64,000 nt of DNA from positions 124,001-188,000 of the forward strand of contig CASEAG010000002.1 of assembly GCA_949285785.1 (NCBI GenBank). Direction: 5' to 3'. Below, in pieces: positions 1 to 8,013 of this stretch (its first letter is position 1; each line of letters opens with the position of its first letter). Under the pieces are notes generated by a model. The model was not told where the DNA came from. It made no database searches and saw only the letters and a program-made list of their open reading frames with translations. Origin of the DNA: an uncultured Spirochaetales bacterium (GTDB lineage: Bacteria > Spirochaetota > Spirochaetia > Sphaerochaetales > Sphaerochaetaceae). Both the position numbers and the translations under genes were made by a program.

Positions 1-966
1 GTATTCGTCGATGACGATCGCGATATGGACCTTCTTCTTCTGCATGTCGCTGAACAGCTGGTCGGCCTTGATCGATTCGGGCACGAAGTAGGCGGAGCGC
101 AGCATCTGGCGAACGGTCTTCTTGTGCGGCTCGTTGATGTTCAGCAGGAAGTCGCGTGCATTGAGGATTCCAATGACGTTGTTGATGTCGTCCTCGTATA
201 CGGGATAGCGGGAGTTGCCGCTCTCCTTGATCGTGTCCAGTATGGTCTTCTCGTCCTCGTCGACGTCGAAGTAGTTCACGTCCCCGATGCGGGTCATGAT
301 CTCGCTGACGCGGATGTCATTGAACTCGAAGATGTTCTGGATCATCTCCTTCTCGTCCTCTTCGATGGTGCCGGAGTCGCCACCGGACTCGACCATCATC
401 CTGATCTCCGCCTCAGAGACCGCGTCGTCCTCGCTGCTGGTCTTCAGATGAAGCATCCTGAGGATGAGGTTGGTCGCGCTGCTGGTCAGCCAGATGACCG
501 GCTTGAGGATCGTGGATATCGCCACGAGCAGCTTGAGGAAGATCCTGGCCATCTCGTAGCTCTTCTGCTGCGCGATGCGCTTTGGTACGAGTTCGCCGAA
601 GATGATCGTGACTATGGTCAGTATGATCGTGATGACCACGACCGAGATGCTGTTCAGGGTGGAGTAGGGGATTCCCGTCAAGCCGAGCGAGATCAGCCAG
701 TCGGTCAGTGGCTCCGACAGACTGTCCGCCGCGAATGCGGATCCGAGGAATCCGGACAGCGAAATCGCCACCTGGATCGCCGAAAGGAACCCTGCGGGGT
801 TCTCAAGCATCTTGAGTAGCCGCCTTGCCGCCTTGTCCCCTTCCTCGTCGAGCATCTTCAGCTTCGTCGAGTTGAGTGACACCATGGCCATCTCGAGGCC
901 TGCGAAGACCGCGTTGATCGCTATGAACACGGCCTGTATCAACAATTGTCTGGGTACTGAAATCAT
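1..966 (-). CDS. CorC/TlyC-family membrane protein (DUF21-CBS), partial
   Basis: The C-terminus lies beyond the left edge; 322 codons are visible. The first ~170 residues are hydrophobic with several membrane segments (the DUF21/CNNM layout, including a GELVPKRIA motif), then an acidic linker, then the start of a CBS-pair region (EIMTRIGDV, YPVYEDD, VIGILNARD). Families of this kind are linked to magnesium/cobalt homeostasis and were historically called hemolysin C; the actual substrate cannot be read from the sequence. The start ATG is at 964-966, with a rather distant GGAG about 14 nt upstream, so a different start is possible. It is divergent from the genes that follow. Confidence 0.85.
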   Translation of the reverse strand, partial: MISVPRQLLIQAVFIAINAVFAGLEMAMVSLNSTKLKMLDEEGDKAARRLLKMLENPAGFLSAIQVAISLSGFLGSAFAADSLSEPLTDWLISLGLTGIPYSTLNSISVVVITIILTIVTIIFGELVPKRIAQQKSYEMARIFLKLLVAISTILKPVIWLTSSATNLILRMLHLKTSSEDDAVSEAEIRMMVESGGDSGTIEEDEKEMIQNIFEFNDIRVSEIMTRIGDVNYFDVDEDEKTILDTIKESGNSRYPVYEDDINNVIGILNARDFLLNINEPHKKTVRQMLRSAYFVPESIKADQLFSDMQKKKVHIAIVIDEY

Positions 967-1056
967 TCTATCTCGTATGCTCCTTTATCTTTTCATATGT
1001 CTTGCGAGTCGTATGTTCCGTCGTTGCGGAATGCGCTCTCACAGGAGCATGTCGAG

Positions 1057-1173
1057 ATGTACGCGATGGATCAGATGATGACGACTACTGTACGGGTCGT
1101 CTTGGGATTCACACTTTGGCTCATTGCCAGGGCCTTCGTCCACTTGTTCTTGAAACTCCTCGAAGTCGAATGA
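1057..1173 (+). CDS. candidate 38-residue single-span membrane microprotein
   Basis: A short ORF in an otherwise gene-free gap. It starts with ATG nine nt after an AGGAG Shine-Dalgarno and encodes 38 residues with one continuous hydrophobic stretch (about residues 11-31, VRVVLGFTLWLIARAF...) and an acidic end. A weak promoter (TTTTCA, 16 nt, TATGTT) lies around 983-1010. Just downstream, 1179-1191 is a perfect palindrome (CAATATGATATTG). No homologue is recognised. It could also be chance coding in noncoding DNA; the good ribosome site and hydrophobic profile are the only support. Confidence 0.35.
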   Translation: MYAMDQMMTTTVRVVLGFTLWLIARAFVHLFLKLLEVE

Positions 1174-1261
1174 TATGGCAATATGATATTGTCCCACGCC
1201 TTGCATCGTCAAGAGAAGCGGGCCGCATTCGCCGTGGGGCGATTTTTCCACCCTCTTCTTC

Positions 1262-1289
1262 TTGCACCGGACCGACGGCATGCTATAAT
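1262..1289 (+). promoter_or_regulatory. promoter of the KaiC-like gene
   Basis: TTGCAC at 1262-1267 and TATAAT at 1284-1289 with a 16-nt spacer; TGC directly before the -10 makes it an extended -10 element. The start codon follows 29 nt later behind a GGAGG site. Confidence 0.75.
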
Positions 1290-1318
1290 TGAGCAAACGA
1301 AATGCGGAGGTACAGCAT

Positions 1319-2026
1319 ATGGATATCCAAGAACTGAACAAGATCAGCCCGCTGCGCGTATTCGACGATGCCATCAACGGTGGCCTTGGAAGAGGCAACC
1401 TTGGTGTCATTGTCTCCCGACACGGCGTAGGTAAGACGGCATGTCTGGTCCATCTCGCCACCGACAAGCTCATGAGGGGCGAGCACGTGATCCACGTCTC
1501 CTTCTCCGGCAACGTCGAGCACGTGATGAACTGGTACAAGGAGGTATTCAGGGAGATCGCCGAGATCCAGAGCCTCGACGATGCCCATAACGTCTATTCA
1601 AGCATTCTGACCAACAGGGTCGTGATGAACTTCTCCCAGTCCCAGATCTCGGTGGAGAAGGTCCTCTCATCGCTCAAGAGCCTGATCGAGCAGGGCGCAT
1701 TCGCCGCCGACGCGATCCTCTTCGACGGCTACAAGCTGACGCTTGCCGACGAGGACGACATCGTCAAGATCAGACAGTTCGCAAAGGAGATGAACCTCGA
1801 GGTGTGGTTCAGCGTGTCGCCGGTCAACCCCGACGTGGTGTACGACGAGTACGGAGTGCCTTCCTCCCTCGAGAAATACTATTCATATATCGATGTGCTT
1901 GTCGGCCTGAGGTACCAGGAGGCGATCGACAAGGTCGTCATGACGGTCGTTCGCGCCCATGGCAAGGAAGTGACCAAGCCCATGCAGGTCAAGCTCGACC
2001 CGAAGACGATGCTCATCAGCCACTGA
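1319..2026 (+). CDS. KaiC/RecA-like P-loop ATPase of unknown role
   Basis: A 235-residue cytosolic protein. The ATG at 1319 is chosen because GGAGG at 1306-1310 sits 8 nt upstream; an in-frame TTG at 1289 would lie on the -10 box. A P-loop occupies residues 33-40 (SRHGVGKT), preceded by a hydrophobic strand, and a Walker-B-like strand ends near residue 140 (AILFDGYK). The overall look is that of the single-domain KaiC/RecA group. The usual first glycine of the P-loop is serine here. Its partner and substrate are unknown. It is monocistronic, followed by a terminator shared with the convergent isp operon. Confidence 0.6.
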   Translation: MDIQELNKISPLRVFDDAINGGLGRGNLGVIVSRHGVGKTACLVHLATDKLMRGEHVIHVSFSGNVEHVMNWYKEVFREIAEIQSLDDAHNVYSSILTNRVVMNFSQSQISVEKVLSSLKSLIEQGAFAADAILFDGYKLTLADEDDIVKIRQFAKEMNLEVWFSVSPVNPDVVYDEYGVPSSLEKYYSYIDVLVGLRYQEAIDKVVMTVVRAHGKEVTKPMQVKLDPKTMLISH

Positions 2027-2051
2027 GAGCGAATGCCAATCAATGGAGGGG

Positions 2052-2075
2052 ATGCACCGGTACCTGCCGGTGCAT
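2052..2075. terminator. hairpin between convergent genes
   Basis: Perfect 9-bp stem ATGCACCGG / CCGGTGCAT with a 6-nt loop, placed between two converging genes. TTCTC follows on the plus strand. It probably serves both directions, although the T-tract is poor. Confidence 0.6.
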
Positions 2076-2086
2076 TTCTCATCTCG

Positions 2087-2551
2087 TCAGTCCTCGACGA
2101 GAATCGTCACCGCAGCGACGACGGCATCCCCGCGGCCAAGCTCGCCGAAGCACTTCTCCGCAGTCTTGGCCTTCACGGATATCCTGTCCGCTTCCAGCGA
2201 GAGCAGGTGCGAGAGGCTCTCCCTTATCCTGTCTATATGCTCCCTGAGTTGCGGCCTCTCCAGGAAGACGGTGCAGTCGATGTTGACTATCGCCGGCCGG
2301 CATTCGTCCAGCACGATCGACAGCAGCCTTCCGCTGTCCGCATCCTTCCACCTTTCATCGGATGGCGGGAAGTGCGAGCCGATGTCGCCTCTTGCGTATG
2401 CGCCGAGTATCGCATCTATCAATGCATGGATGAGCACGTCACCGTCCGAGTGCGCCACCTCCCCCTTGGGCGAGGGGATCTCGACACCGCCTAGCATCAG
2501 CGGTCTGCCAGGTGTGAGGACGTGTATGTCATAACCGCTTCCGATCCTCAT
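2087..2551 (-). CDS. ispF: 2-C-methyl-D-erythritol 2,4-cyclodiphosphate synthase
   Basis: Fifth enzyme of the MEP isoprenoid pathway; it cyclises CDP-methylerythritol 2-phosphate with release of CMP. The 154 residues match the family length. The metal ligands are visible: Asp8 and His10 in GYDIH and His42 in the HSDGDVLIHALIDAILG region. The C-terminal part carries the usual AKTAEK-type nucleotide contact. The start overlaps the end of ispD by 4 nt, so the two are translationally coupled. Fusions of IspD and IspF are known; here they are separate proteins. The enzyme is expected to be a cytosolic trimer. Confidence 0.96.
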   Translation of the reverse strand: MRIGSGYDIHVLTPGRPLMLGGVEIPSPKGEVAHSDGDVLIHALIDAILGAYARGDIGSHFPPSDERWKDADSGRLLSIVLDECRPAIVNIDCTVFLERPQLREHIDRIRESLSHLLSLEADRISVKAKTAEKCFGELGRGDAVVAAVTILVED

Positions 2552-3348
2552 GCCTGACCTCCCTGGTGCACGAAGGAGCGGAACATCTGGTCATGTTCCC
2601 TGTCCTCGCGTCCTCTGCGCCGCTGCTCGATGTATTCCAGTATCTGGGCCCTGGCATCGGGGATGTCCTCTTCGTATGTGATCTTCCTGTTGGCCTCGTC
2701 GCCCTGTATCACATAGCAGGCATGACCGGCCCGGATGAAGAGCTCGCTGTCGTCCGTGGCCTCGTCCCCTTCGGCGATCCTGTGGGCCTCCAGAAGCTTG
2801 TGGAAGTCGAATATCTGCGGCGTCTGGACCTTCATCAGGCCGCTGCGCGGCACTGATTCGACGATTCTTCCGGATGCATCGCAGCGCCTGATGGAGTCGG
2901 TGAGGGCAGTCGCGGGGACGGCTCCTCCTGCGGTGTATGCCATGGCGAGGGTCCTTACTATCAGATCGGGAGTGACGAAGGGACGGGCTCCGTCATGGAC
3001 CGCGACATATTCGAACGGAAGATCCAATGCCGCAAGCCGCTCCAGGGCAAGCCTGACGGACTCCTGCCTGGTCGCTCCACCTTTTATGAACAGCATGGGG
3101 ATGCTGCCTACGTCGACCAGGTCCTCCATGGCGACCAGTGTCTCGTCCTCACTGCCTTCCCGGCAGGTGATCACGACGGCGCACAGCCCCGGCAGCTCGA
3201 AGAAAGGCTCCGCGGCGCGATAGAGCACGCTGTGCCCGTCTATCTTCAGGAACTCCTTCTTCACGCCCTCGCCCTCGGCGAAGGACGAGGAGAAGCGCAG
3301 CGAAGAACCCGCGGCCGTCAGGACAAGTGCGAATGATGGCATGTGCAT
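2548..3348 (-). CDS. ispD: 2-C-methyl-D-erythritol 4-phosphate cytidylyltransferase
   Basis: Third MEP-pathway step: it transfers CMP from CTP to methylerythritol 4-phosphate. The nucleotide-binding loop AAGSSLRF is at residues 12-19 (family pattern AAGxGxRM), with lysines at 30-31 before EFLKI, and VHDGARPF is the conserved active-site segment. At 266 residues it is longer than the usual ~230; the extra is mostly an Arg/Glu-rich C-terminal tail. There are two nearby ATG codons (3348 and 3342) and no clear ribosome site, so the exact start is uncertain. It lies 4 nt after carD and overlaps ispF. Confidence 0.95.
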   Translation of the reverse strand: MHMPSFALVLTAAGSSLRFSSSFAEGEGVKKEFLKIDGHSVLYRAAEPFFELPGLCAVVITCREGSEDETLVAMEDLVDVGSIPMLFIKGGATRQESVRLALERLAALDLPFEYVAVHDGARPFVTPDLIVRTLAMAYTAGGAVPATALTDSIRRCDASGRIVESVPRSGLMKVQTPQIFDFHKLLEAHRIAEGDEATDDSELFIRAGHACYVIQGDEANRKITYEEDIPDARAQILEYIEQRRRGREDREHDQMFRSFVHQGGQA

Positions 3349-3352
3349 AGGT

Positions 3353-3856
3353 CTATTTTTCCAGTTTCGATAGTATGAGTGTCGAGATCTCGTCCTTGTC
3401 CTTCTTGAGCGCGTAGCACGACTCGTCGATCAGCAGTTCGAGCGCGTTCTCGTACAGCTTGCGTTCCTGGACCGGAAGCTCCTTGACCTTCGAGCGATGA
3501 TACAGGCTCTGCACGACCTTTGCAATCGCCCCGATGGTCCCGGTCCTGATCAGGTCCTGGTTTCTCTGGTAGCGAAGCTTCCAGTCCGCAGGCAGGCTCT
3601 CGGCCCTTCCTGACATGGAGTTGATGGCCTTCATGGCCTCGTCCTTGGACACGATCGAACGGACCCCCATCTCCTTGGCGCGGTCTACGGGGATGAGCAG
3701 CGTCATGTCGGCCTGTTCAAGGTAGATCGCATAGTATCGGATGCTCTGACCATCCTTCACGCGCTCCCTGATGGCCTGGACTATCCCCAGTCCCTGCTGA
3801 GGGTAGACCACCGGCTGGCCTATGCTGAAAGCTGTCCTGGAGCCCTTCGTATCCAT
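3353..3856 (-). CDS. carD: CarD/CdnL-family RNA polymerase-binding regulator
   Basis: 167 residues. The first ~65 form the CarD/TRCF RNA-polymerase-interaction domain (FSIGQPVVYPQQGLGIV, YYAIYLEQ, TLLIPVD), followed by a helical basic domain with the conserved tryptophan region (LPADWKLRYQRN) that contacts promoter DNA. Proteins of this family stabilise open complexes, particularly at rRNA promoters. The carD-ispD-ispF order is one of the clearest spirochaete-like signs here. The ATG lies only 6 nt after a -10 box and has no Shine-Dalgarno, so its mRNA is probably leaderless. Confidence 0.93.
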   Translation of the reverse strand: MDTKGSRTAFSIGQPVVYPQQGLGIVQAIRERVKDGQSIRYYAIYLEQADMTLLIPVDRAKEMGVRSIVSKDEAMKAINSMSGRAESLPADWKLRYQRNQDLIRTGTIGAIAKVVQSLYHRSKVKELPVQERKLYENALELLIDESCYALKKDKDEISTLILSKLEK

Positions 3857-3862
3857 GCTTGA

Positions 3863-3891
3863 ATTCTACACCCTGCGAGGTGAAAACACAA
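3863..3891 (-). promoter_or_regulatory. carD promoter, leaderless type
   Basis: On the minus strand TTGTGT (3886-3891), a 17-nt spacer, then TAGAAT (3863-3868). Only 6 nt separate the -10 from the carD ATG, so transcription should begin at or inside the start codon. Confidence 0.65.
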
Positions 3892-3953
3892 TGATTGTAT
3901 TCAGGAATCGGACTTGCATGACATTGCCGCGACGGTATCGGGAGGCGCTTCAC

Positions 3954-3985
3954 GGGTGGAAATTCCACCCCTCCTCGTTTATACT
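3954..3985 (+). promoter_or_regulatory. malQ promoter with overlapping 17-bp palindrome
   Basis: TATACT at 3980-3985 ends 7 nt before the malQ ATG. GGGTGGAAATTCCACCC (3954-3970) is a perfect palindrome around one A and covers the position where the -35 should lie (TGGAAA, 3957-3962). It looks like an operator that would block polymerase; the regulator is not identifiable. Confidence 0.6.
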
Positions 3986-3992
3986 TCCTGCC

Positions 3993-5495
3993 ATGAGCGA
4001 AAAAGAGAGATTGGCTGGAGTGCTCCTGCACCCCACGAGTCTGCCCGGCAAATGGGTTGTAGGCGACCTGGGAGAGGCCGCATCGCGTTTCGTTGACAAG
4101 CTGCATGATGCCGGAGTCCATCTGTGGCAGGTCCTGCCGCTCGGGCCGACCGGCTTCGGCGACAGCCCTTATGCGGCACGCTCCACATTCGCGGGCAACG
4201 AGCTGCTGATCAGCCTGGACAGGCTGTACGAAGAAGGCTATCTGGATCTGGTCGACATCATCTCGCGTCCGCCGCAGGTGGAGAGGGTCGATTATGGCCT
4301 TGCCCGCACTGTCAAGATGCCGCTGCTGAGAAAGGCGGCCAGGGCCTTCCTCGAGGAGCCGGCCGCCGATTACGAGGCGTTCTGCTGCGAGAAGGCATGG
4401 TGGCTGGACGACTACGCGCTCTACCAGGTGCTTTGCGAACAGTACAACGACTCCCGCTGGTTCAGCGTATGGGACGAGGGCCTGAGACGCAGGGATCCTG
4501 CCGCCCTGGAGAAGGAGAGGATGCAGTATGCGGACGAGATCGAGCTGTACAAGGTCTACCAGTACTTCTTCTTCACCCAGTGGAATGCGCTGAAGTCCTA
4601 TGCCAACGGGTGCGGCGTCAGGATCATCGGCGACATCCCCATCTTCGTCGCACCGGACTCGGTCGACGCCTGGACGAACACCGAACTGCTCAAGATAGAC
4701 GAGGACGGTCGCCAGGAGGCCTCCTCCGGCGTACCGCCGGATGCGTTCTCCGCGACCGGCCAGCTGTGGGGCAATCCGCTCTACAGGTGGTCGCAGCACG
4801 AGAAGACCGGCTTCGAGTGGTGGATCAGCCGTCTCAGGGAGACGCTGAAGATGTGCGACATCGTGCGCATTGACCATTTCCGTGGCTTCGCTGCCTGCTG
4901 GGAGGTTCCCGCAGGAGAGGATACGGCCATGAACGGCAAGTGGGTGCCCAGTCCCGGCCAGAAGCTCATGGATGCCTTCAGACGCGCCCTCGGCGACGAT
5001 CTTCCAATCATCGCGGAGGACCTTGGAGTGATCACTCCAGACGTAGAGGAGCTGAGGGACCGCAACGGGCTTCCAGGCATGAAGATACTCCAGTTCGCCT
5101 TCTCCCGTGCAGCCGACGGAGAGATCGATGCATCCAATGCATACCTTCCGCACAATGTGGACGAGAACAGCGTCATATACACCGGGACCCATGACAACGA
5201 CACAACGCTGGGCTGGTACAGTGCGCTTGACGACACGATGAAGGACATCGTCCGCCGCTACTTCGAATGCGGGGACGAGGACATCGTCTACCGCTTCATT
5301 CGTTCGGCGCTCTCGTCTCGTGCGCGCTATGCCATCATCCCGTTCCAGGACGTCCTCGGTCTCGGTGCTGATGCCCGTATGAACGTCCCATCGACATGCG
5401 GGACGTCCAACTGGTCGTGGAAGATGAGCCAGACGATGCTCGATGACGACAACTTCGGCCGTCTGAAGTACTACATCAGGATGTACGCACGTTGA
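3993..5495 (+). CDS. malQ: 4-alpha-glucanotransferase (GH77, amylomaltase), copy 1
   Basis: 500 residues, the normal length for a bacterial GH77 enzyme. It transfers alpha-1,4-glucan segments between maltooligosaccharides in the cytosol. Catalytic motifs are intact: nucleophile Asp in RIDHFRGF (near residue 293), acid/base Glu in IAEDLG (near 341), and the third carboxylate in THDND (near 400). The ATG at 3993 is chosen because the family N-terminus (RLAGVLLHPTSLPG) follows directly; in-frame codons further upstream would lie in the carD promoter. No Shine-Dalgarno; probably leaderless. rsmE overlaps its stop codon. A second malQ lies at 35035-36600. Confidence 0.96.
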   Translation: MSEKERLAGVLLHPTSLPGKWVVGDLGEAASRFVDKLHDAGVHLWQVLPLGPTGFGDSPYAARSTFAGNELLISLDRLYEEGYLDLVDIISRPPQVERVDYGLARTVKMPLLRKAARAFLEEPAADYEAFCCEKAWWLDDYALYQVLCEQYNDSRWFSVWDEGLRRRDPAALEKERMQYADEIELYKVYQYFFFTQWNALKSYANGCGVRIIGDIPIFVAPDSVDAWTNTELLKIDEDGRQEASSGVPPDAFSATGQLWGNPLYRWSQHEKTGFEWWISRLRETLKMCDIVRIDHFRGFAACWEVPAGEDTAMNGKWVPSPGQKLMDAFRRALGDDLPIIAEDLGVITPDVEELRDRNGLPGMKILQFAFSRAADGEIDASNAYLPHNVDENSVIYTGTHDNDTTLGWYSALDDTMKDIVRRYFECGDEDIVYRFIRSALSSRARYAIIPFQDVLGLGADARMNVPSTCGTSNWSWKMSQTMLDDDNFGRLKYYIRMYAR

Positions 5496-6208
5496 ACATA
5501 ATACTGTTCGACAAGGGGGTGCGCCGCTTCGACGCATCTGATGACAGGTATAAGCATATCCGTGATGTCCTGGGACTCGGCGTGGGGGACACGTTCACGG
5601 CGGGTGAGTACGACGCCTGCCGTGGGCAGGCCACGATAACCCGGTTCGACGGATCCGGGCTCGAGTTCACCTTCGACGAGGGGCCGTACGACGGATACAT
5701 GTATCCACTCACGCTGCTGCTTGCATCGGTGCGCCCCATCTGCATGAAGAGGATACTGCGCGAGGTCGTGTCGCTCGGCGTCGGACGGATTGTCGTCACG
5801 AACAGCGCACTTGGCGAGAAGAGCTACCTGTCCAGCGGACTGTACCGGACGGACGAGCACCTCGAGATCATGAGAAGCGGTGCGATGCAGAGCGGACACA
5901 CCGGAGTGAGCGGGATACTCTTCATCCCATCTCTGGAGAAGGCCGCGACGTTGTGCGCTGGTGATGCGCACGCGATCGTGCTCGACATCGACGCCGCCGC
6001 CCGGCCTCTGGCATCGATGGATCTCTCCACAGGGCCCGTCACGCTGGCGATAGGCGGCGAGAGGGGATGGAGCGACGACGAAAGGGGTCTTTTCAGGAGG
6101 CTTGGCTATGTGACGGCCTCCATGGGGGATAGAATACTGAGAAGCGAGACGGCTGCGGTCGCAGGGGTTGCCCTTGCGCTCTCGCGCATGTCGTCTCGGG
6201 GAGATTGA
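5492..6208 (+). CDS. rsmE: 16S rRNA (uracil-1498-N3)-methyltransferase
   Basis: 238 residues of the SPOUT-class RNA methyltransferases that modify U1498 of 16S rRNA with S-adenosylmethionine. The C-terminal knot is recognisable: IGGERGWSDDERGLF followed by MGDRILRSETA. The N-terminal PUA-like part begins with HIRDVLGLGVGD. The start is a TTG at 5492 that overlaps the malQ stop (TTGA), indicating coupled translation; no better in-frame start preserves the N-terminus. It is followed within 4 nt by thyX. Confidence 0.92.
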   Translation: MNIILFDKGVRRFDASDDRYKHIRDVLGLGVGDTFTAGEYDACRGQATITRFDGSGLEFTFDEGPYDGYMYPLTLLLASVRPICMKRILREVVSLGVGRIVVTNSALGEKSYLSSGLYRTDEHLEIMRSGAMQSGHTGVSGILFIPSLEKAATLCAGDAHAIVLDIDAAARPLASMDLSTGPVTLAIGGERGWSDDERGLFRRLGYVTASMGDRILRSETAAVAGVALALSRMSSRGD

Positions 6209-6212
6209 TGAT

Positions 6213-7037
6213 ATGGCACATTGCGTCGTAGAGGAGGCCGAGAAGATACTCGACCAGAGCTTCCCGGTGCTGGACAAGGGCTTCGTGCGTCTTGTCGACT
6301 ATCTGGGATCGGACCAGAGGATCGTGCAGAGCGCACGCGTCAGCTATGGAGAGGGAACCAAGACCTATCGTCAGGACAAGGGACTGATCAACTACCTGAT
6401 GAGGAACGACCATACCTCGCCGTTCGAGCAGGTGGTCTTCACGTTCCATGTGAAGGCGCCCATCTTCGTCGCCCGCCAGTGGGTGAGACACAGGACGGCC
6501 AGGATGAACGAGATCTCCGGCCGCTATTCGGTGATGAAGGACGAGGTCTATCTTCCCGATGAGGGCTCGATCGCGCTTCAGAGCGAGGACAACAAGCAGG
6601 GAAGGCAGGAGGAACCGGTCGACGCCGCCACGGCAGAGAAGGTCCGCACCATGCTCTCGGACAACGCCAGGAGCACCTTCGACACATACCATGAGCTTCT
6701 CGACATGGGAATCGCCAGGGAGCTGTCCAGAATCAATCTGCCGCTGTCGATCTACACCGAGTTCTACTGGGAGATCGACCTGCACAACCTGTTCCATTTC
6801 CTCCAGCTGCGTCTGGACCACCACGCACAGGCCGAGATCAGGGCATACGCCACGGTCATGTTCGACATCGTGAAGAAGGTCTGCCCGATCGCCGCCGAGG
6901 CCTTCGAGAACCATCGCCTCCATGGCCGCAGCTTCTCGAGCGACGAGGTCGAGGCCATCAGGGCCATGGCACATGGTCAGGAGAATCCGCTTTCGGGACG
7001 CGCCCTCGAGATCTTCATGGAGAAGCTGGACAAGTGA
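6213..7037 (+). CDS. thyX: FAD-dependent thymidylate synthase
   Basis: 274 residues. It makes dTMP from dUMP using methylenetetrahydrofolate, FAD and NADPH. The signature RHRx7S is present (RHRTARMNEIS, near residue 91), and SPFEQ and the late RxxLPLS-type segment are conserved. ThyX replaces ThyA in many anaerobes. ATG 6213 follows GGGAG at 6199-6203. The small DUF5655 gene starts inside its stop codon (GTGA), so rsmE, thyX and the next genes read as one transcript. Confidence 0.95.
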   Translation: MAHCVVEEAEKILDQSFPVLDKGFVRLVDYLGSDQRIVQSARVSYGEGTKTYRQDKGLINYLMRNDHTSPFEQVVFTFHVKAPIFVARQWVRHRTARMNEISGRYSVMKDEVYLPDEGSIALQSEDNKQGRQEEPVDAATAEKVRTMLSDNARSTFDTYHELLDMGIARELSRINLPLSIYTEFYWEIDLHNLFHFLQLRLDHHAQAEIRAYATVMFDIVKKVCPIAAEAFENHRLHGRSFSSDEVEAIRAMAHGQENPLSGRALEIFMEKLDK

Positions 7038-7399
7038 CGACCCAGGCAGAGCTGGCGTTCTTCTCCGGATACCTGGACATCCTGCCTCTTTACGAGGCCT
7101 TCCGCGACAGGATGCTGTCCATCGAGCCCGACACCGTCCTCAAGGTCCAGAAGACCCAGATCGGCTTCTACAACAGGCATCTGTACGCATGTGTGTCGTT
7201 CATGCTGCGCCGCACGGGCGGCTTCACGTTGACCATAGGTCTGCCGTACCGACTGGACAGTGGACGTGTGGTGGTGGCGAGCGAGCCGTATCCTGGAAGA
7301 TGGACGCACCACATCAGGATAGAGTGTTCCGACCAGCTGGATGACGAGCTCTTCCTCTGGCTGGCCGAGGCGGCGGACTGGGCCGATTCCAAGCGATGA
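7034..7399 (+). CDS. DUF5655 family protein
   Basis: 121 residues starting at GTG inside the thyX stop. The sequence follows the DUF5655 pattern: an N-terminal region (FFSGYLDILPLYEAF), the KTQIGFYNRHLYACV segment, LTIGLPYRLDS, and a C-terminal PGRWTHH...LDDELFLWL stretch. Function of the family is not established; the fold is often tied to small stand-alone cytosolic proteins. It overlaps the following glycosylase gene by 4 nt. No signal peptide or membrane span. Confidence 0.75.
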   Translation: MTTQAELAFFSGYLDILPLYEAFRDRMLSIEPDTVLKVQKTQIGFYNRHLYACVSFMLRRTGGFTLTIGLPYRLDSGRVVVASEPYPGRWTHHIRIECSDQLDDELFLWLAEAADWADSKR

Positions 7400-8013
7400 T
7401 GGACGCACGATCCCTTCTGGATCTCTTCAAGGATGTCTATGGCGAGGGGCGCTGGTGGTCCGACGATCCGTTCACGGTCATGTTCCAGACCGTCCTGGTG
7501 CAGAACGCATCCTGGTCCGGTGTGCAGAAGGTCGCGGTACCTGATGCACACGATGTCCTGAAGATGAGCCTGGATGGACTCGAGACGCTTGTCAGGCCCT
7601 GTGGCTTTCACCGTGCAAAGGCGCGGACGATAAGTTCTCTCGCCATGTGGTTTTCGTCGTATGGCTTCAGCGGAGCTGCCGTGGAAACCCTGCCTGCACT
7701 GGAGATCAGGAGACAGCTGCTGGCAATCTCCGGGATAGGTGAGGAGAGTGCCGACGACATTCTGGTCTACGCCTTCCACAAGCCGCGCATGATCGTGGAT
7801 GCCTACACGCGGCGTCTGCTTTGGCGCATGGGATACGTCTTCGACGACGATGAAGGAATCAGGGCCTGGGCCGGGGAGTCGCTTGAAGACGATGTGACGG
7901 CATACGGGCATCTGCACTGGCACATTCTGGAGCACTGCATCAGGAGCTGCAGGAAGAGGCCGTCATGCGCATCATGTCCATTGACAGGGGTGTGTACAAG
8001 GAGGTTTTCATGA
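7396..8013 (+). CDS. endonuclease III-related (MagIII-like) DNA glycosylase
   Basis: 205 residues of the HhH-GPD superfamily with a C-terminal iron-sulfur loop (C185-x5-C191-x2-C194-x5-C200). The helix-hairpin-helix reads ISGIGEESADDIL and the catalytic aspartate is kept in IVDAYTRRL. The lysine that gives true EndoIII its lyase activity (GxGxKTA) is replaced (GEESA), as in MagIII-type 3-methyladenine glycosylases, so a monofunctional alkylbase glycosylase is the best guess. It is translationally coupled to the genes on both sides. Confidence 0.8.
   Translation: MMDARSLLDLFKDVYGEGRWWSDDPFTVMFQTVLVQNASWSGVQKVAVPDAHDVLKMSLDGLETLVRPCGFHRAKARTISSLAMWFSSYGFSGAAVETLPALEIRRQLLAISGIGEESADDILVYAFHKPRMIVDAYTRRLLWRMGYVFDDDEGIRAWAGESLEDDVTAYGHLHWHILEHCIRSCRKRPSCASCPLTGVCTRRFS

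Noticed and set aside
1289-1318. Upstream TTG start for the KaiC-like gene
   Set aside because: The codon overlaps the end of the -10 box; ATG 1319 has a GGAGG at the right distance.
3717-5537. Long minus-strand ORF (~600 codons) opposite malQ
   Set aside because: A shadow of the G+C-rich malQ codons; its translation has no domain, and malQ has complete catalytic motifs.
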